A stretch of DNA of 64,000 nt from Bog-473 sp963791995 (GTDB taxonomy: Bacteria > Actinomycetota > Acidimicrobiia > Acidimicrobiales > RAAP-2). A program made the translations under genes and the position numbers. The number at the start of each line of letters is the position of its first letter. The first letter of the stretch is position 1. Below, piece after piece: positions 37,455-46,296 of this stretch. Where the stretch lies: assembly GCA_963791995.1 (NCBI GenBank), contig CAWBUQ010000004.1, positions 124,001 to 188,000 on the forward strand. The letters run 5' to 3'. The notes beneath the pieces were generated by a model. It saw only the letters and a program-made list of their open reading frames with translations. It ran no database searches and was not told where the DNA came from.

Positions 37455-37939
37455 AGCTCCACGACCTGGCTCCGCCCACGGGCGCGACCAAGCCGAAACG
37501 CCGAGTCGGCCGCGGTACCGGCGGCAAGGGCCACAAGACGGCGGGCCGCGGCACCAAGGGCCAAAAGGCACGCAGCAAAGTGCCGGCCGGCTTCGAAGGT
37601 GGTCAGCTCCCGCTCATGCAGCGGATCCCCAAGCTCAAGGGGTTCAAGAACCCCTTCCGGGTGGAGTACACCCCGGTCAACCTGGCGACGCTCGAGTCCC
37701 TCGGTGCGGACGAAGTGACGGTCCAGTCCCTGGTCGAGGCCGGGGTCGTCCGGCCCAAGGCCCTGGTCAAGATCCTCGGGCAGGGGTCGCTGACCCGCTC
37801 GGTCACGGTGTCGGCCCACGCCTTCTCCAAGTCGGCCGAAGCAGCGATCACCGCCGCCGGGGGTAGCGTCGAAAGGGTGCCCCTGCCGTACGCCAACGGC
37901 CGACCGCCCGCCTCCGGCAACGCCTTGATGAACCGGTGA
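37451..37939 (+). CDS. rplO: 50S ribosomal protein L15 (uL15)
   Basis: 162 residues from a GTG overlapping the rpmD stop. LHDLAPPTGATKPKRRVGRG, the glycine-rich GGKGHKTAGRGTKGQKARS and FEGGQLPLMQRIPKLKGF are conserved. A late assembly protein of the 50S core. secY begins 28 bp downstream. Confidence 0.97.
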   Translation: MKLHDLAPPTGATKPKRRVGRGTGGKGHKTAGRGTKGQKARSKVPAGFEGGQLPLMQRIPKLKGFKNPFRVEYTPVNLATLESLGADEVTVQSLVEAGVVRPKALVKILGQGSLTRSVTVSAHAFSKSAEAAITAAGGSVERVPLPYANGRPPASGNALMNR

Positions 37940-37967
37940 CGACGACGGGCTCGCACTAGGAAGGGCC

Positions 37968-39256
37968 ATGCTCTCCCGGCTCGCCAACATCTTCAGGGTT
38001 CCCGACCTTCGCAACAAGGTCATCTTCACTCTGGCGATCATCGCCCTGTACCAGATCGGGGCCAACATCCCCGTGCCCGGGGTGCAGATGGTCTGCCCTG
38101 CAGAACCTGGAGAGCTCCGCGTCCTCGTCGGGCGTGCTCGGCTTCTTGAACCTCTTCAGCGGCGGCGCACTGGTCCGCCTGGCCGTCTTCGGGCTGGGCG
38201 TCATGCCCTACATCACGAGCTCCATCATCATTCAGCTCCTCTCGACGGTCATCCCGAAGCTCGAGGAGTGGCGCGACCAGGGCGCGGTGGGGCAGAAGAA
38301 GATCACCCAGACCACCCGGTATCTCACCGTGGGCCTGGCCGTCATGCAGTCCTCGGGTCTCGTCTACGCCTTCCACGGCCACGACTCCGCGCTCCTCGGC
38401 ACCAACATCGACCTCATCCCGACCTTCAACTGGCCGCTCGCGTTGTTCATGGTCCTCATCCTCACGGCGGGGACGGCCATGGTCATGTGGCTGGCCGAGC
38501 TGATCACCCAGCGGGGCATCGGCCAGGGCATGTCGATCCTCATCTTCGCCAACGTGGTGGCCGCCATCCCCACTGGTTTCAAGGCCATTTACGAGGAGGG
38601 CGGGAAGGCCAAGTTCGGGATCATCATCCTGGTCTCGTTGATATTGCTGGTCTTCATCGTCTTCATGGACCAGGGGCAGCGCCGCATCCCCGTCACCTTC
38701 GCCGCGCCGCGTCGTGGGGAGACGCATGTACGGCGGCAGCTCGACCTACATCCCGCTCAAAGTCAACCAGTCCGGCGTGATCCCGATCATCTTCGCCAGT
38801 TCGGTGCTCTACATCCCGGTCCTGCTGTCCAACGTCATCCCCTGGAACTGGTTCCAGAACTTCGTCCGCAACAGCCTGACGCCAACCAGCTTCTTCTACA
38901 TCGCCGCCTACTTCTTGCTGATCGTGATGTTCACCTTCTTCTACGTGTACGTCGCCTTCGACCCGCACCAGCAAGCGGATCTCATCCGCAAGCAGGGTGG
39001 GTTCGTCCCGGGCATCCGGCCCGGACCGCCTACCGAGCGGTATTTCGCGCACATCCTCAGCCGGATCACCGTCGTGGGAGCGCTGTTCCTCGGCTCGGTG
39101 GCCGTGGTGCCCTCGCTGCTCATGGCGCTGTGGCATCTGAACCGCTTCCCGTTCTACGGGACCACGCTGCTGATCTCCGTCGGCGTCGCCCTCGAGACGA
39201 TGCGCCAGATCGACAGCCAGCTGATGATGCGCAACTACGAGGGTTTCCTCAAGTAG
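37968..39256 (+). CDS. secY: Preprotein translocase subunit SecY (two frameshifts)
   Basis: Three frames together give one full SecY of about 428 residues. The first (MLSRLANIFRVPDLRNKVIF, TM1 with NIPVPGV) breaks after GVQMVC; removing one C from the CCC at 38096-38098 continues into LQNLESSASSSGVLGFLNLF. The second carries TM2-TM5 with MPYITSSIIIQLLSTVIPKL and ITQRGIGQGMSILIFANVVA. It breaks near 38706, where removing one base gives RRIPVTFARRVVGRRMYGGS. The last carries STYIPLKVNQSGVIPIIFAS to the end. SecY is the channel of the essential Sec translocon, so both breaks are probably sequence errors. adk follows after six bases. Confidence 0.93.
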
Positions 39257-39262
39257 CGGCCT

Positions 39263-39943
39263 GTGATTCCCGGGGTCAGGCTCGTGGTCCTCGGCAAGCA
39301 GGGGGCCGGCAAGGGGACGCAGTGTGTGCGACTCTCCCACCACTACGTGGTGCCCCATGTCTCCACGGGCGACATGCTGCGCAGCGAGGTCAAGTCGCGC
39401 ACCGAGCTCGGTCTCCGCGCGCACCTGCTGATGGAGAAGGGGGAGCTGATCCCCGACGGCCTGGTCATGGAGATGGTGGGAGGCCGCCTGACCGAGCGCG
39501 ACACGACCGGGCGCGGCTTCGTGCTCGACGGCTGCCCGCGCACCACGGGCCAGGCCGAGACACTCGAGAAGCTCGTTGACCCCTTCGGTCTCGACATGGT
39601 CATCGATCTGCAGGTGCCGACGAACCTGGTCATGAAGCGCCTGGCCTCGCGCCGGGTCTGCGTCGACTGCGGGGCCAATTACTCCACGGCCGCCCCGCCC
39701 CTGGTCAACTGGACCTGCGACGTTTGCGGCGGCGAGGTCGTCCAGCGCGAAGACGACACCGAGGAGGCGATCGAGCGGCGGCTCAACCTCTACGAGCAGG
39801 AGACGGCGCCGCTGCTCGACTGGTACAAGCAGCGGGAGCTGCTGGTCGAGATCAGCGGCACGGGCAACCCCGACGCCGTGACCCGGCGGGTGGTGGGGGC
39901 CATCGACGCACAGCGCCAGAAGAAGAAGGGACAGCTGGCGTGA
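39263..39943 (+). CDS. adk: Adenylate kinase, zinc-binding long-lid type
   Basis: 226 residues from a GTG. P-loop GKQGAGKGTQ, STGDMLRSEV and FVLDGCPRTTGQAE (the usual DGFPR has Cys in place of Phe). The LID domain carries Cys133, Cys136, Cys152 and Cys155, a structural zinc site typical of Gram-positive enzymes. It balances AMP, ADP and ATP. The secY-adk-map order is classical. Its stop overlaps the GTG of map (GTGA). Confidence 0.95.
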   Translation: MIPGVRLVVLGKQGAGKGTQCVRLSHHYVVPHVSTGDMLRSEVKSRTELGLRAHLLMEKGELIPDGLVMEMVGGRLTERDTTGRGFVLDGCPRTTGQAETLEKLVDPFGLDMVIDLQVPTNLVMKRLASRRVCVDCGANYSTAAPPLVNWTCDVCGGEVVQREDDTEEAIERRLNLYEQETAPLLDWYKQRELLVEISGTGNPDAVTRRVVGAIDAQRQKKKGQLA

Positions 39944-40680
39944 GGCGCAACGAGGGCGAGCTGGCCAAGATGCGCCGGGCCGGCAAGGTGGTGGCCGAGA
40001 TGCACGAGGCCACCCGCGCCGCGGCCAAACCGGGCGTGACCACCGCCGAACTCGACAGGGTGGCCCGCGAGGTGCTCGACCGCCGCGGCGCGACGTCGAA
40101 CTTCCTCGGCTACCACGGCTTCCCCGCCGTCATCTGCACCTCGCCCAATTCCATGATCGTGCACGGGATCCCCGGGAGCTACGTCCTCGAAGAAGGGGAC
40201 ATCATCTCCATCGACTGCGGGGCGATCATTGAGGGCTACCACGGCGACGCCGCCTTCACCATGGGTGTCGGGGCGATCTCGAAGGAAGCCCAGAAGCTGT
40301 TGGACGTGACCGAACGCAGTCTGTGGGCGGGGATTGAGCAGCTCCAGCAGGGCAACGCGCTCCACGAGGTGGGCCGCGCGGTCCAAGAGGTGGCCGAGGC
40401 GGCCGGCTTCAGCGTCGTGCGCGAGTACGTCGGCCACGCCATCGGCACGGCCATGCACGAGCAGCCTCAGGTCCCCAACTACTGGCCCGGGACGAAGGGA
40501 CCAACCCTCAAGACGGGCAACGTCTTCGCCATCGAGCCCATGGTCAATGCGGGGTCCCCCGAGACCGTCCTCCTCGACGACAACTGGAGCGTCGTGACGG
40601 CCGACGGGAAACTCTCGGCTCATTTCGAGCACACGATCGCCGTCACCCCCGACGGTCCCGAGGTCTTCACGCTGCCCTAG
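39940..40680 (+). CDS. map: Methionine aminopeptidase type I
   Basis: 246 residues. The five metal ligands sit in SIDCGA, GYHGDAAFT, EYVGHAIGTAMHEQP, AIEPM and HFEHTIAV, and the substrate histidine in GYHGFPAVICTSPN. It removes the initiator methionine from nascent proteins. It overlaps adk by four bases. In many actinobacteria infA follows directly; here three unrelated genes intervene. Confidence 0.97.
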   Translation: MRRNEGELAKMRRAGKVVAEMHEATRAAAKPGVTTAELDRVAREVLDRRGATSNFLGYHGFPAVICTSPNSMIVHGIPGSYVLEEGDIISIDCGAIIEGYHGDAAFTMGVGAISKEAQKLLDVTERSLWAGIEQLQQGNALHEVGRAVQEVAEAAGFSVVREYVGHAIGTAMHEQPQVPNYWPGTKGPTLKTGNVFAIEPMVNAGSPETVLLDDNWSVVTADGKLSAHFEHTIAVTPDGPEVFTLP

Positions 40681-40736
40681 TAGCCCCTGGGTCAGGCGGT
40701 CAAAGCCGAGGCCGGCTCGTCGTCTACCGTGCGCCG

Positions 40737-41927
40737 ATGTCCGTGGGCGGGTCCCAGCCGGTGGAGCGGTCCCTGTGGTACCTGGACTTCTCCGCGGCGT
40801 CGATCCCGGTCGGGCTGCAGTGCGCGGCAGCCATCGCACTTCCGCTGATCGTCGGCATCGGCACGGGTCACGATCGCGCCGCCGGCTGGGGTGCGGTCGG
40901 TGCCTTCCTGACGGACATGACGATGGACCAACCCGGGCAGAAGTTCCGCGCCCGCATCGTGGCCGCCACAGCCGTGTTCGTCGGGCTCGGCGGGTTCCTC
41001 GGTGCACTCAGTGGCATTGAGGGCTGGGTCATCTATCTCCTGGTGGGAGTGTGGGCCTTGGCTTCGGGTCTCCTCGCGGCCGTGAACTCTCGGGCCGCGC
41101 TGGTCGGCGTCTCCTCGGCCACCGGGCTCCTCTACGCCGCGTCGTTCCACATCTCCACGGCGGAGTCGGCGCGCGCGGGGCTCTGGATGCTGATTTCGGG
41201 CCTGGGGGCGGCGGCCATCGGGTGGGCGTCACACGCGTTGTCACGAGACCGCCGGCGCGAAGGCGACCGTGGCCCGAGCGGGCCGGTCGGACTGGCGTGG
41301 CTGCGCAAAACCAGGCAGACGCTGCGCGCCAGCCTCGGCGGGGGATCCACCTTCCTCCATCACGCCCTCCGCCTGACGACCGTGACAGAGGTCGCCACCG
41401 TCTTCTACCGATTGCTCAGCACGACGGACGGCTTCTGGATCCCCGAGGCGGCGCTCTTCATCGGCCGGCCTGATGCAGGGGCGACGCGGCGCCGCAGCGT
41501 CCTGAGGGTGGCCGGATCAGCGGTCGGTGTCACGCTCACCACACTGGTGCTGGTGACCCTGGACCCTTCCGCCCGCGGACTGGCCCTCGTCGCGGTGGTG
41601 GCCGGCGCGGTGGCCTTCGCCGTCCACCGCGTCAACTTCGGTCTCTACATCGTCTTCGTCACGGTGCTCTTCGTCGTCCTGACCGCCTTCGGGGGTGTTC
41701 CCGAGAGCCACGCCGTCGTCGAGCGGCTCGCCTTCAACGTGCTCGGTGCCGGGCTCGCGGTCGCCGCGTTGCGGCTGTGGCCCACCCCCGGCGTCGTGCC
41801 CGTGCCCGCGTCCGAGTCCGGGAGAGAGCCGCCGGGGCGGGACCTGACGAAGCCGGGTGAGCGGCGCGAGGGAGGAAGCCGAGGGGTCACGGTAAGTTGG
41901 CGAGAGAGCCTGGTCCTCGCAGTCTGA
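40737..41927 (+). CDS. FUSC-like membrane protein
   Basis: 396 residues. A first helical bundle (CAAAIALPLIVGIGTG, FVGLGGFLGALSGIEGWVIY, VWALASGLLAAVNSRAALV) and a second (VAGSAVGVTLTTLVLVTL, LALVAVVAGAVAFAVHR, YIVFVTVLFVVLTAFGGVPE) are separated by a ~100-residue cytoplasmic segment. This resembles the doubled-bundle architecture of the FUSC / aromatic-acid exporter superfamily, although the first domain is short. Substrate unknown. The C-terminal tail is charged. It starts 56 bp after map in the same direction and interrupts the ribosomal cluster, followed by a VOC protein and a small membrane protein. Confidence 0.7.
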   Translation: MSVGGSQPVERSLWYLDFSAASIPVGLQCAAAIALPLIVGIGTGHDRAAGWGAVGAFLTDMTMDQPGQKFRARIVAATAVFVGLGGFLGALSGIEGWVIYLLVGVWALASGLLAAVNSRAALVGVSSATGLLYAASFHISTAESARAGLWMLISGLGAAAIGWASHALSRDRRREGDRGPSGPVGLAWLRKTRQTLRASLGGGSTFLHHALRLTTVTEVATVFYRLLSTTDGFWIPEAALFIGRPDAGATRRRSVLRVAGSAVGVTLTTLVLVTLDPSARGLALVAVVAGAVAFAVHRVNFGLYIVFVTVLFVVLTAFGGVPESHAVVERLAFNVLGAGLAVAALRLWPTPGVVPVPASESGREPPGRDLTKPGERREGGSRGVTVSWRESLVLAV

Positions 41928-41945
41928 ACGGAAAGGGGTCGTTCG

Positions 41946-42408
41946 ATGCTCACCAACGGGTTCAACCACGTGGCCGTCCTCACGGCCGACACCGCGCGCT
42001 TCGTGTCCTTCTACAGCGAGGTCTTCGGCGCCGAGGTCCTCGGCGCCCAGGACATGGGTGGTCACGGCACGCTGACCTTCGTCAAGGTGGGCGATGAGTC
42101 GGAGTTCAACGTCTTCGAAGTGCCCGGCAACACCGAGGCCGCGCGCCAGACACCGATGCTGGGACGGGGCCGTCTCGACCACCTGGCCCTGCAGGCCGCC
42201 TCGCTCGAGGCCTTCGAGGAGATCCGCCGCCGCCTGATGGACAGGGGCGCGGCCGACGAGTTCGTGACCGACTTCGGCCCGGTGCTGTCCATGTTCTTCC
42301 GGGATCCCGACGGCCTCGAGGCCGAGGTGGTCGTGGCGAATCCCGACGCCGAGCCGGGACGGTATCAACCCGCCGGGGACGCCGGCGGCGCGCTACGCGA
42401 CGACCTGA
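41946..42408 (+). CDS. VOC-family (glyoxalase-like) protein, C-terminus uncertain
   Basis: Starts MLTNGFNHVAVLTADTARFV with RBS GAAAGGGG just before the ATG. Two VOC modules are seen, the second with RLDHLALQAASLEAFEEIRR, FGPVLSMFFRDPDGLEAEVV and the family's metal-ligand pattern (His8, His80, Glu at EAEVV). As read, the frame continues to 42680 with ~90 arginine- and glycine-rich residues that overlap the next gene. One inserted base near 42390 would instead end the protein at TGA 42406-42408 (GGARYATT), giving ~153 residues, a normal VOC length. I favour the short form. Substrate unknown; members act on glyoxal adducts, diols, epimers or antibiotics. Confidence 0.7.
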
Positions 42409-42519
42409 GCTGGCAGACCAGCGGCCCGGGGTCGCGGAGCGGCTCGGTCGTCCCGCACCAAGGAGGAATAGGCTGCGGCCCTCGCCGCCACCGGGCGGCT
42501 CGGACAAGGGGGCTGCGCC

Positions 42520-42854
42520 ATGACGACGGCACCACCACCAACGTCGGGACCGCCGCCGCTGCAACCCGGTCAGGCGGCGATCAGCGTGAAGACGAAGATC
42601 TTCTTTCTGGCCTTCCTTCTCTTGCTTTTCAAGACGATCGTCACCGTCGACGGCGTGTCCTACGAGCTGCCCTGGGGTGAGCACGTCTTCCCGGTGGCGC
42701 CCGGACCCCACCAGGTACGGGTCTGTTTCAAATACTCTTCGGGCCGATGGGGGCCAACGAGGTGACCGCCCAGGCCGTCAGCGGCCAGACGACCGGCATC
42801 CTCTACCGTTCGCCCTTCATCGTCTTCATGAAGGGCAAGATCACCCTCCTTTAG
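42520..42854 (+). CDS. Small membrane-anchored protein of unknown function (one frameshift)
   Basis: A Pro-rich start (TTAPPPTSGPPPLQPGQAA), then one hydrophobic helix (IFFLAFLLLLFKTIVTV) and a small beta-rich domain (VSYELPWGEHVFPVAPGPHQ, VRVCFKY). The frame breaks at 42735; restoring one C (tac-ctc) gives FKYLFGPMGANEVTAQAV and a natural end ILYRSPFIVFMKGKITLL at 42852-42854, about 111 residues. The pattern resembles small actinobacterial proteins that carry a PEGA-like domain after an anchor, but I cannot name the family. It follows the VOC gene in the same direction. Confidence 0.55.
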
Positions 42855-42978
42855 GACTCGAGGACAGAAAGTCCTGGTCAGGGGCTCACGGAGCGACCGC
42901 ACGGGCGTCGCCGCCGTCCTGGCAGACTGGGGAGGCGACGGATCAGCCCCCCGACCAGCCCGAATGGTCCAAGCCGGG

Positions 42979-43006
42979 TGGAAATCTCGTGCTGGTGCGG
43001 TAGAAT
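42979..43006 (+). promoter_or_regulatory. Candidate infA operon promoter
   Basis: TGGAAA (42979-42984) and TAGAAT (43001-43006), 16 bp apart, lie about 130 bp ahead of infA in a 284-bp intergenic gap. TAGAAT is the best -10 in the gap. A separate promoter is expected because three non-ribosomal genes separate infA from map. The rest of the gap shows nothing further that I can identify. Confidence 0.45.
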
Positions 43007-43138
43007 CATTCGCTGGCTTAGGGCCAGGGCGCTCCGCGTCCGGCGCCCTCTGACCGCATCCGAGCACCTTCCGTGTGGCCGTCGCGTCGCCCGGTTCGGC
43101 CCGGGACAACGATACACATCAGTTTCGAGGAGAGTCAC

Positions 43139-43363
43139 CTGCCCAAGCCCAAGGAAGACGCCATCGTGCTCGAAGGCACGGTGGTCGAGCCACTGCCCAA
43201 TGCCATGTTCCGCGTCGAGTTGGAGAACGGACACAAGGTGCTGGCGCACAGCTCGGGAAAGATGCGGATGCACCGCATCCGGATCCTGCCGGGGGACAAG
43301 GTGCAGGTGGAGCTCACACCGTACGACCTCAACCGGGGTCGTATCACTTATCGGTACAAGTAG
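43139..43363 (+). CDS. infA: Translation initiation factor IF-1, apparent CTG start
   Basis: 74 residues of very well conserved IF-1: PKPKEDAIVLEGTVVEPLPN, MFRVELENGHKVLAHSSGKM and YDLNRGRITYRYK. The family N-terminus is M-P-K, and the codon before PKP is CTG (43139-43141), with CGAGGAGAG at the right distance upstream. The nearest in-frame GTG is 66 bp upstream and would add a non-conserved tail across the ribosome-binding site. So either IF-1 initiates at CTG or the A of an ATG was misread. IF-1 binds the 30S A site during initiation. rpmJ follows after 12 bp. Confidence 0.92.
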   Translation: MPKPKEDAIVLEGTVVEPLPNAMFRVELENGHKVLAHSSGKMRMHRIRILPGDKVQVELTPYDLNRGRITYRYK

Positions 43364-43375
43364 GACGGGGAGTCG

Positions 43376-43489
43376 ATGAAGGTTCGGCCGAGCGTGAAGC
43401 CGATCTGCGAGAAGTGCAAGGTCATCCGCCGGCGCGGTGTCGTCCGGGTGATCTGTGACAACCCGCGCCACAAGCAGCGGCAGGGCTAG
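43376..43489 (+). CDS. rpmJ: 50S ribosomal protein L36 (bL36), zinc-binding form
   Basis: 37 residues: MKVRPSVKPICEKCKVIRRR then GVVRVICDNPRHKQRQG. Cys11, Cys14, Cys27 and His32 form the zinc site of the C+ form. The ATG at 43376 has GGACGGGGAG upstream. It fits infA-rpmJ-rpsM order; too short to be found by length alone but unmistakable. Confidence 0.97.
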   Translation: MKVRPSVKPICEKCKVIRRRGVVRVICDNPRHKQRQG

Positions 43490-43503
43490 GGAGAGGACGA
43501 GAC

Positions 43504-43881
43504 ATGGCCCGAATTTCCGGGGTGGACATTCCCCGCGAGAAGCGCCTCGAGATTGCGCTGACCTACATCTACGGCATCGGCCCGACGCTGTCGAAGCAGA
43601 TCACCGACGCCGTCGACATCAGCCCGTCGACGCGCGTGCGCGACCTGACCGACGAAGAGGTGGCCAAGCTCCGCACCTACATCGACCAGAGCTTCCGGGT
43701 CGAGGGTGACCTGCGCCGCGACGTCTCCCAGGACATCAAGCGCAAGATGGAGATCAACTGCTATCAGGGCGTCCGCCACCGCAAGGGTCTGCCGGTCCAC
43801 GGCCAGCGCACGCACACCAACGCCCGCACCCGAAAGGGCCCCAAGAAGACGGTGGCCGGGAAGAAAAAGGTGAAGAAGTAG
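43504..43881 (+). CDS. rpsM: 30S ribosomal protein S13 (uS13)
   Basis: 125 residues: ARISGVDIPREKRLEIALTY, IYGIGPTLSKQI and the basic C-terminal RGLPVHGQRT-like region (KGLPVHGQRTHTNARTRKGP). It contacts P-site tRNA and bridges to the 50S. Its TAG overlaps the rpsK GTG by one base. Confidence 0.97.
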   Translation: MARISGVDIPREKRLEIALTYIYGIGPTLSKQITDAVDISPSTRVRDLTDEEVAKLRTYIDQSFRVEGDLRRDVSQDIKRKMEINCYQGVRHRKGLPVHGQRTHTNARTRKGPKKTVAGKKKVKK

Positions 43882-44282
43882 TGGCAAAGACCGCCAAGCC
43901 CGGCGCCCGTCGCCCGCGCCGCAAGGAGCGCAAGAACGTCGCGTACGGCGTCGCGCACATCAAGAGTTCGTTCAACAACACGATCGTCTCCATCGCCGAC
44001 CCCGAGGGCAACGTGCTCGCCTGGGCCTCCGCCGGCAACGTCGGCTTCAAGGGCTCCCGCAAGTCCACGCCGTTCGCGGCGCAGCTGGCCGCCGAGGCGT
44101 GCGCCAAGCGCGCCATGGAGCACGGCGTGCGCAAGGTCGACGTCCTCGTGCGCGGCCCCGGCTCGGGCCGCGAGACCGCCATCCGTTCCCTGGCCGCGGT
44201 CGGGATCGAAGTGGTCGGCATCAAAGACGTGACTCCCATCCCGCACAACGGCTGCCGCCCCAAGAAGCGGCGCCGGGTGTAG
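43881..44282 (+). CDS. rpsK: 30S ribosomal protein S11 (uS11)
   Basis: 133 residues from a GTG: basic N-terminus ARRPRRKERKNVAYGVAHIK, SSFNNTIVSIADPEGNVLAW, the glycine-rich GPGSGRETAIRSLAAVG and the end DVTPIPHNGCRPKKRRRV. It shapes the E-site platform on the 30S. Confidence 0.98.
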   Translation: MAKTAKPGARRPRRKERKNVAYGVAHIKSSFNNTIVSIADPEGNVLAWASAGNVGFKGSRKSTPFAAQLAAEACAKRAMEHGVRKVDVLVRGPGSGRETAIRSLAAVGIEVVGIKDVTPIPHNGCRPKKRRRV

Positions 44283-44320
44283 CGGAGCACGACGAGGAAG
44301 AGGAAGAGGAACCCCACCCC

Positions 44321-44968
44321 ATGGCTCGATACACCGGTCCCGTCTGCCGCCTTTGCCGGCGCGAGCGGACCAAATTGTTCTTGAAGGGCGAGCGTTGCTA
44401 CTCGCTCAAGTGCCCAGTCTCCGAAGCGGTCACGGACCGCCACAGCCGCGCCTACCCGCCGGGCGAGCACGGCCGCGACCGCATGCGCCAGGGCTCCGAA
44501 TACCTGGCCCAGCTGCGCGAGAAGCAGAAGGCGCGCCGCATCTACGGGATCTTGGAGAAGCAGTTCCGCAACATGTACGAGGAGGCCACCCGTCAGGGCG
44601 GCATCACGGGTGAGAACCTGCTGCGCAACCTCGAGCTGCGTCTCGACAACGTGGTCTTCCGTGCCGGCTGGGGTGCCAGCCGCCGTCAGGCCCGCCAGTT
44701 CGTGCGGCACGGGCACGTCAGTGTGAACGGCAAGCGCGTCACCATCCCGAGCTATCGCGTGCGCAAGGGCGACATCGTCACGCTGCGCGAGGCCACCCGC
44801 ACCAACTTCCTGGTGCGCCGCAACATGGACACCCTCGAGCGCACGACGCCGGCCTGGCTCGAGTCGGCCGATTCGGGTTTCTCGGTGTCCGTCCTCAACC
44901 CCCCGCTGCGAGAGCACATCGACGAGCCGATTCAAGAGCAGCTCATCGTCGAGCTCTACTCGAAGTAG
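44321..44968 (+). CDS. rpsD: 30S ribosomal protein S4 (uS4), zinc-binding form
   Basis: 215 residues. Cys9, Cys12, Cys26 and Cys31 mark the C+ zinc version. The S4 RNA-binding domain is present (RLDNVVFRAGWGASRRQARQ, VRHGHVSVNGKRVTIPSYRV). The ATG at 44321 is the natural start; the upstream GAGGAAGAGGAAGAGG is an unusually long purine stretch serving as ribosome-binding site. A primary 16S rRNA binder, a fidelity protein and often the alpha-operon repressor. Confidence 0.97.
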   Translation: MARYTGPVCRLCRRERTKLFLKGERCYSLKCPVSEAVTDRHSRAYPPGEHGRDRMRQGSEYLAQLREKQKARRIYGILEKQFRNMYEEATRQGGITGENLLRNLELRLDNVVFRAGWGASRRQARQFVRHGHVSVNGKRVTIPSYRVRKGDIVTLREATRTNFLVRRNMDTLERTTPAWLESADSGFSVSVLNPPLREHIDEPIQEQLIVELYSK

Positions 44969-44997
44969 CCCCCGACCCCCGCCAACAGGAGTACGTC

Positions 44998-45936
44998 ATG
45001 CTGATCATCCAACGGCCGACCGTCGAAACGGTCGACGAAGAGGAAAACAATCGCCAGCGCTTCGCCGTCGGCCCGCTCGACCCGGGTTTCGGGACGACGC
45101 TGGGCAACTCGCTGCGCCGCACCCTCCTCTCGTCCATCCCCGGCGGCGCCGTGACCCAGCTGCGCTTCGACGAGGCGCTGCACGAGTTCACCACGCTGCC
45201 GGGCGTGAAGGAAGACGTCACCGACATCATCCTCAACCTCAAGGACCTGCTGGTCCGGGTGCACTCCGACGAGCCGGTCACGCTCCGCCTCGACGTGCGC
45301 GGCCCGGCTGACGCCACCGCCGCCGACCTGCAGGTGACGTCCGACGTCGAGATCCTCAACCCCGAGCTGCACATCGCCTCCATCAACGCCAAGGGCCGCC
45401 TGGCCGTCGACGTCACCGTGGAGCGCGGGCGCGGGTACGCCTCGGCGGACAAGAACAAGAAGTCGTCCACCATCGGCGTGATCCCGATCGACTCCATCTT
45501 CTCGCCCGTGCACCGGGTGACCTTCGACATTGAGCCCGTGCGCGTCGAGCAGTCCACCAACTACGACCGCCTGGTGCTCGACATCGAGACGGACGGCACG
45601 ATCTCGCCGCGCGAGGCCCTCGCCTCGGCGGGCGACACCCTGCGCAACCTGGTTTCCTTGGTGGCCGACCTCGAAGAGGCCCCCCAGGGACTCGAGCTCG
45701 GGGACACCGGGACGGCAACGAGTGGTTCGCCCGACCTGGACCTGCGCATCGAGGAGCTCGACCTCTCCGAGCGGCCCCGCAACTGCCTCAAGCGCGCCCA
45801 GATCAACACGATCGGCGAGCTGGTCGAGCGCACCATGGAGGACCTGCTCGCCATCACCAACTTCGGCCAGAAGTCGGCAGACGAGGTCGTCCAGCGCCTG
45901 GACGAGCGCGGGCTGTCGCTGCGCACGAGGGACTAG
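44998..45936 (+). CDS. rpoA: DNA-directed RNA polymerase subunit alpha
   Basis: 312 residues. The N-terminal dimerisation domain starts MLIIQRPTVETVDEEENNRQ with FGTTLGNSLRRTLLSSIPGG, the C-terminal domain starts ELDLSERPRNCLKRAQINTI and ends with the helix-hairpin-helix LLAITNFGQKSADEVVQRL that binds UP elements and activators. The linker carries GTATSGSPD. Clean frame. Between rpsD and rplQ as usual. Confidence 0.98.
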   Translation: MLIIQRPTVETVDEEENNRQRFAVGPLDPGFGTTLGNSLRRTLLSSIPGGAVTQLRFDEALHEFTTLPGVKEDVTDIILNLKDLLVRVHSDEPVTLRLDVRGPADATAADLQVTSDVEILNPELHIASINAKGRLAVDVTVERGRGYASADKNKKSSTIGVIPIDSIFSPVHRVTFDIEPVRVEQSTNYDRLVLDIETDGTISPREALASAGDTLRNLVSLVADLEEAPQGLELGDTGTATSGSPDLDLRIEELDLSERPRNCLKRAQINTIGELVERTMEDLLAITNFGQKSADEVVQRLDERGLSLRTRD

Positions 45937-45940
45937 CGCC

Positions 45941-46294
45941 ATGCAGGCAACTCCGAGACGGGGCCACCGCATGGGCGGTTCGGCGGCACACCAGAAGGCG
46001 ATGGTGGGCAACCTCGTGGCGTCGCTGATCGCGGCCGAGTCGCTGGTGACCACGGAGGCCAAGGCCAAGTCCCTGCGGCCGATCGCCGAGAAGTGCGTGA
46101 CGGCGGCGCGCAAGGGCGGCATCGCCAACCACCGCAACGTCGTCGCCCTCATCCGCGACAAGGACATGGCACACAAGCTCTTCGAGGAGATCGGGCCCCG
46201 CTACACGGACCGGCCCGGCGGCTACACCCGCATTCTCAAGCTGGGCCCGCGGCCCGGTGACAACGCGCCGATGGCGCGCATCGAGTTCGTCTAA
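45941..46294 (+). CDS. rplQ: 50S ribosomal protein L17 (bL17)
   Basis: 117 residues: HRMGGSAAHQKAMVGNLVAS, ITTEAKAK-like (VTTEAKAKSLRPIAEKCV) and YTRILKLGPRPGDNAPMARI. It lies near the exit tunnel. The ATG at 45941 is four bases after rpoA. truA starts two bases after its stop. Confidence 0.97.
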   Translation: MQATPRRGHRMGGSAAHQKAMVGNLVASLIAAESLVTTEAKAKSLRPIAEKCVTAARKGGIANHRNVVALIRDKDMAHKLFEEIGPRYTDRPGGYTRILKLGPRPGDNAPMARIEFV

Positions 46295-46296
46295 GG

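Noticed and set aside
42409..42680. Ninety-residue C-terminal extension of the VOC protein
   Set aside because: Low-complexity, overlaps the next gene's conserved frame, and vanishes with a single indel near 42390.
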